DNA of 43,588 nt from positions 1 to 43,588 of the forward strand of contig SLCY01000086.1 in NCBI GenBank assembly GCA_007125585.1, given 5' to 3'. The DNA comes from Bacteroidales bacterium (lineage in GTDB: Bacteria > Bacteroidota > Bacteroidia > Bacteroidales > UBA7960). A model generated the notes under the pieces. The model saw nothing but the letters and a program-made list of their open reading frames with translations, searched no databases and had not been told where the DNA came from. Position 1 is the first letter of the stretch, and each line of letters begins with the position of its first letter. A program made the position numbers and the translations under genes. This document shows, one piece after another, positions 41,408 to 43,588 of this stretch.

Positions 41408-42313
41408 ATGAGCTGGGACACCTGGATACGGGGTTTTACTGATTATTTGAGGCTGGAACGGTCTTTGTCCGACCATTCGATCTCGGCCTATTCGGGTGAT
41501 GTGGAAAAACTCGCATCCTATTTATCTGAAGAAGGGCGCCGGATCCCTCCTCAAGAAGTGAGGCAGGCTGAGTTGATCGGTTTTTTACATTGGCTGCATT
41601 CCCTGGGTATCGGAGAGCGCACACAGGCCAGGATCATTTCCGGTGTTCGTGCTTTTTTCAAATATCTCATCATGGAGGATGTGATCCGCAATGATCCGTC
41701 CCTGACGCTGGATTCGCCGCGCATCGGGCGAAAGCTGCCCGATGTATTGTCGGTGCATGAAATAGGACAGATGATTGCTGCCATCGACATGAGCAAGCCG
41801 CAAAGTCAGCGAAACAGGGCCATCATAGAAACCCTCTACGGCTGCGGGCTCAGGGTTTCTGAGCTGTTGCAGTTGAAGGTATCGGATGTGTTCCAGAAGG
41901 AAGAGTACATTAAGGTTACAGGCAAAGGCATGAAACAACGGTTTGTACCCGTTGGCAGGGAAGCATTAAAGCACATTGGCTTGTACCTGCAGGGAAGCCG
42001 AAATCAAACACCTGCAGCGCGGGGCTTTGAAGACCATCTCTTTTTAAACCGAAGGGGGCGTGCTTTAAGCAGGGAGATGATATTCATCATGATCAGGGAA
42101 CTGTGCCGCTCGGCCGGGATCAAAAAAAAGGTCAGCCCGCATACCCTGCGGCACAGCTTCGCCACACACCTTGTGGAAGGGGGTGCCGACCTTCGGGCCG
42201 TGCAGGATATGCTGGGACACGAATCGATCACCACCACTGAGATCTACACCCACCTGAGCCGGGAATACCTGCGCGAGAACCTGCTTTCGTTCCACCCGCG
42301 CGGGCGCGGTTAA
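41408..42313 (+). CDS. xerD: Site-specific tyrosine recombinase XerD
   Basis: 301 residues, exactly the Xer size. XerC/D resolve chromosome dimers at dif during division. The N-terminal SAM-like DNA-binding domain contains FTDYLRLERSLSDHSISAYS and RTQARIISGVRAFFKYLI. The catalytic domain shows the first Arg in YGCGLRVSELLQLKVSDV, the lysine in KVTGKGMKQRFVPVG, HTLRHSFATHLVEGGADLRA (His-x2-Arg), MLGHESITTTEIYTH with the final His and the nucleophile Tyr. Sequence details fit XerD better than a phage or ICE integrase, and no att-like repeats are seen. Convergent with hemW, with a 9-base gap. Confidence 0.9.
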   Translation: MSWDTWIRGFTDYLRLERSLSDHSISAYSGDVEKLASYLSEEGRRIPPQEVRQAELIGFLHWLHSLGIGERTQARIISGVRAFFKYLIMEDVIRNDPSLTLDSPRIGRKLPDVLSVHEIGQMIAAIDMSKPQSQRNRAIIETLYGCGLRVSELLQLKVSDVFQKEEYIKVTGKGMKQRFVPVGREALKHIGLYLQGSRNQTPAARGFEDHLFLNRRGRALSREMIFIMIRELCRSAGIKKKVSPHTLRHSFATHLVEGGADLRAVQDMLGHESITTTEIYTHLSREYLRENLLSFHPRGRG

Positions 42314-42322
42314 AAGCAGTGA

Positions 42323-43474
42323 CTACAAATCAACAAAGAGCTCCGCGGCAATACCATCGGCGAAGTATTTTCCTTTTCCGGTAAGCACCAGGTGGCGGTC
42401 GTTTATTGTCATCAACTCATTGTCAAGGAACCGGGACGCCCTTTTCTCCAGGTCCGACATCCATTTTTCTCCCCAGCCGTCACGCACCTTTTCGAGGTCA
42501 CACCCCCACATGGTACGCAATGAGGTCATCACATACTCGTTAAAGACCTGCACCGGTGTTAATGTTTCCTGTTCACGTGCAAGCATGCCTTTTTCGATGG
42601 AAGCAATGAAATGAGCGGTATTGGACACATTCCATGAACGCTGTCCGTTTTTATAACTGTGTGCCGACGGGCCAAGCCCGAGATAAGGAACCCCCGTCCA
42701 GTAGCCAAGATTGTGTTGCGAAAAATACCCCGGCAAAGCAAAGTTGGACACCTCATAATGTTGGTATCCGTGCTTTTCCATGGTCGCGCACAATATATCA
42801 AACTGTTGCGCACACTGTTCATCACTCACGTCCGGGACCCTGCCTTTTCTTACCAGGTATTCAAGGACCGTCTTTTTCTCCACAGTCAAGGCATAGGCCG
42901 ATACATGGGGCACCCCCATCTCCAGCACCTGCCTGAGATTGTCACCCCACATGGCATCAGACATCCCCGGTATACCATATATAAGGTCAACGGTTATATT
43001 TTCAAAACCAGCCTTGCGGGAGTTGCTCACACTCTCACGGGCCTGCACGGGTGAATGCACCCTGTTCAGGTAATGCAAATCATGATGGTGAAAACTCTGA
43101 ATGCCTATGCTTAATCGATTTACCGGCAACCGGTTCAAAGAGGATAGCTTGTCGCCGGTAAGATCATCCGGGTTCGCTTCGAGCGTCACCTCAATGGGAT
43201 TTTCAACAGGAAAACATTTTGCCAGTTCTTCAAATATCCTGGCCAGATCGGATGGTTCAAGAACCGAGGGGGTCCCCCCGCCAATATAAATGGTTTTAAT
43301 ATCCAGTCCGCCTCCACCCTCAACCGGTTCATCAAAAAAATTTTTTTGCAGATGAATCTCCTTCAACAGCGCCCTGACAAACGCATCTTTATTGCTCCGC
43401 GAAACCGAAAAATGAAAGTTGCAATAATGACAGGCCTGACGGCAGTAAGGGATATGTATATAAATACCAGCCAT
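42323..43474 (-). CDS. hemW: Radical SAM heme chaperone HemW (coproporphyrinogen III oxidase-like)
   Basis: About 383 residues from MAGIYIHIPYCRQACHYCNF. The 34 upstream in-frame residues do not match the family. HemW binds heme and a [4Fe-4S] cluster and is thought to deliver heme to respiratory enzymes. It is often misannotated as HemN. The cluster motif is C-x3-C-x2-C followed by NF; the extra fourth cysteine of HemN is absent, which favours HemW. Also seen: IYIGGGTPSVLEPSDLARIF, EVTLEANPDDLT, RLSIGIQSFHHHDL, DLIYGIPGM, and HYEVSNFALPGYFSQHNLGYW with GLGPSAHSY. Confidence 0.9.
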   Translation of the reverse strand: MAGIYIHIPYCRQACHYCNFHFSVSRSNKDAFVRALLKEIHLQKNFFDEPVEGGGGLDIKTIYIGGGTPSVLEPSDLARIFEELAKCFPVENPIEVTLEANPDDLTGDKLSSLNRLPVNRLSIGIQSFHHHDLHYLNRVHSPVQARESVSNSRKAGFENITVDLIYGIPGMSDAMWGDNLRQVLEMGVPHVSAYALTVEKKTVLEYLVRKGRVPDVSDEQCAQQFDILCATMEKHGYQHYEVSNFALPGYFSQHNLGYWTGVPYLGLGPSAHSYKNGQRSWNVSNTAHFIASIEKGMLAREQETLTPVQVFNEYVMTSLRTMWGCDLEKVRDGWGEKWMSDLEKRASRFLDNELMTINDRHLVLTGKGKYFADGIAAELFVDL

Positions 43475-43573
43475 GGTTCGATAGGGGATCAATGCCCTGA
43501 AGGTGCACGTGCAATGATGCGGCACCGCAACCGAAGCACCAATTTCGCAAATAAACAGACAAAAGCTCAGGCA

Positions 43574-43581
43574 CAAAAGTA
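43574..43581 (-). promoter_or_regulatory. Bacteroidota-type -7 box for hemW
   Basis: The minus strand reads TACTTTTG (TAnnTTTG), about 100 bases before the chosen ATG at 43474, close to the window edge. It overlaps the codon at 43576, which argues against that upstream start. Confidence 0.35.
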
Positions 43582-43588
43582 AAAAAAA

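Noticed and set aside
41408-42313. Integrase of a mobile element
   Set aside because: The size and motifs are those of housekeeping XerD. No att-like repeats, tRNA target or cargo genes flank it.
42323-43474. Oxygen-independent coproporphyrinogen III oxidase HemN
   Set aside because: The cluster motif lacks the fourth cysteine of HemN and the protein is shorter, so HemW is the better call.

Overview
The window looks like a chromosomal segment of a Bacteroidota bacterium, probably a Bacteroidales/Marinilabiliales-type lineage. Four things point there: type IX secretion genes (PorU sortase, PorP/SprF-like protein, GldJ-like lipoprotein), a TamL-type lipoprotein of the BamA/TamA superfamily, DUF4831 and DUF4168 proteins, and repeated upstream boxes matching TAnnTTTG, the -7 element read by the Bacteroidota primary sigma factor. 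The DNA is densely coding, with no gene-free stretch over 300 bases. I recognise no rRNA, tRNA, CRISPR array or insertion sequence.

Layout. 1-8181: a period-6 repeat, porU (-), then porP/sprF-like, gldJ-like and murF (+). 8238-13992: a five-gene minus-strand operon, which is the highlight of the window. 14193-15995: a SirB1-type transglutaminase-like protein and a nucleoside phosphorylase (-). 16096-26848: cinA, a short fructose-bisphosphatase-like remnant, mfd, glmM (-, convergent and overlapping mfd), tamL, a RecD-like helicase and a secreted DUF4168 protein. 26885-30182: exbB-exbD-tonB-folC operon (-). 30373-35819: gap, a YrbL-like protein (-), peptidase E, a DUF4831 lipoprotein, an octamer repeat, a short-chain dehydrogenase and a DoxX-like protein. 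35816-43474: a large unrecognised periplasmic protein (-), a Sua5/TsaC-type gene, kdsA, an M23 peptidase and Yip1-like protein (-), xerD, and hemW (-).

The operon at 8238-13992 encodes, in transcription order, a KamA-family radical SAM/PLP aminomutase, the two subunits of a CoA-transferase that reads like PcaI/PcaJ (3-oxoadipate CoA-transferase), a class III aminotransferase of the glutamate-1-semialdehyde/beta-amino-acid type, and a thiolase that reads like PcaF (3-oxoadipyl-CoA thiolase). Together they make a complete chemical route: alpha-amino acid to beta-amino acid to beta-keto acid to beta-ketoacyl-CoA to acetyl-CoA plus a shorter acyl-CoA. The aminomutase keeps its cluster cysteines, PLP lysine and carboxylate-binding arginine. 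It lacks both aspartates that hold the side-chain amine in lysine 2,3-aminomutase. With the PcaIJF-like enzymes, this makes 2-aminoadipate to 3-aminoadipate to 3-oxoadipate to succinyl-CoA plus acetyl-CoA an attractive but unproven hypothesis. I know of no described pathway of this form.

The rest is mostly core cell biology: envelope assembly and secretion (porU, gldJ, tamL, murF, glmM, kdsA, M23), TonB energisation, DNA repair and chromosome maintenance (mfd, RecD-like helicase, xerD), tRNA modification, glycolysis and folate. Domain calls come from recognising motifs and family-typical sequence by eye. No database search was run.
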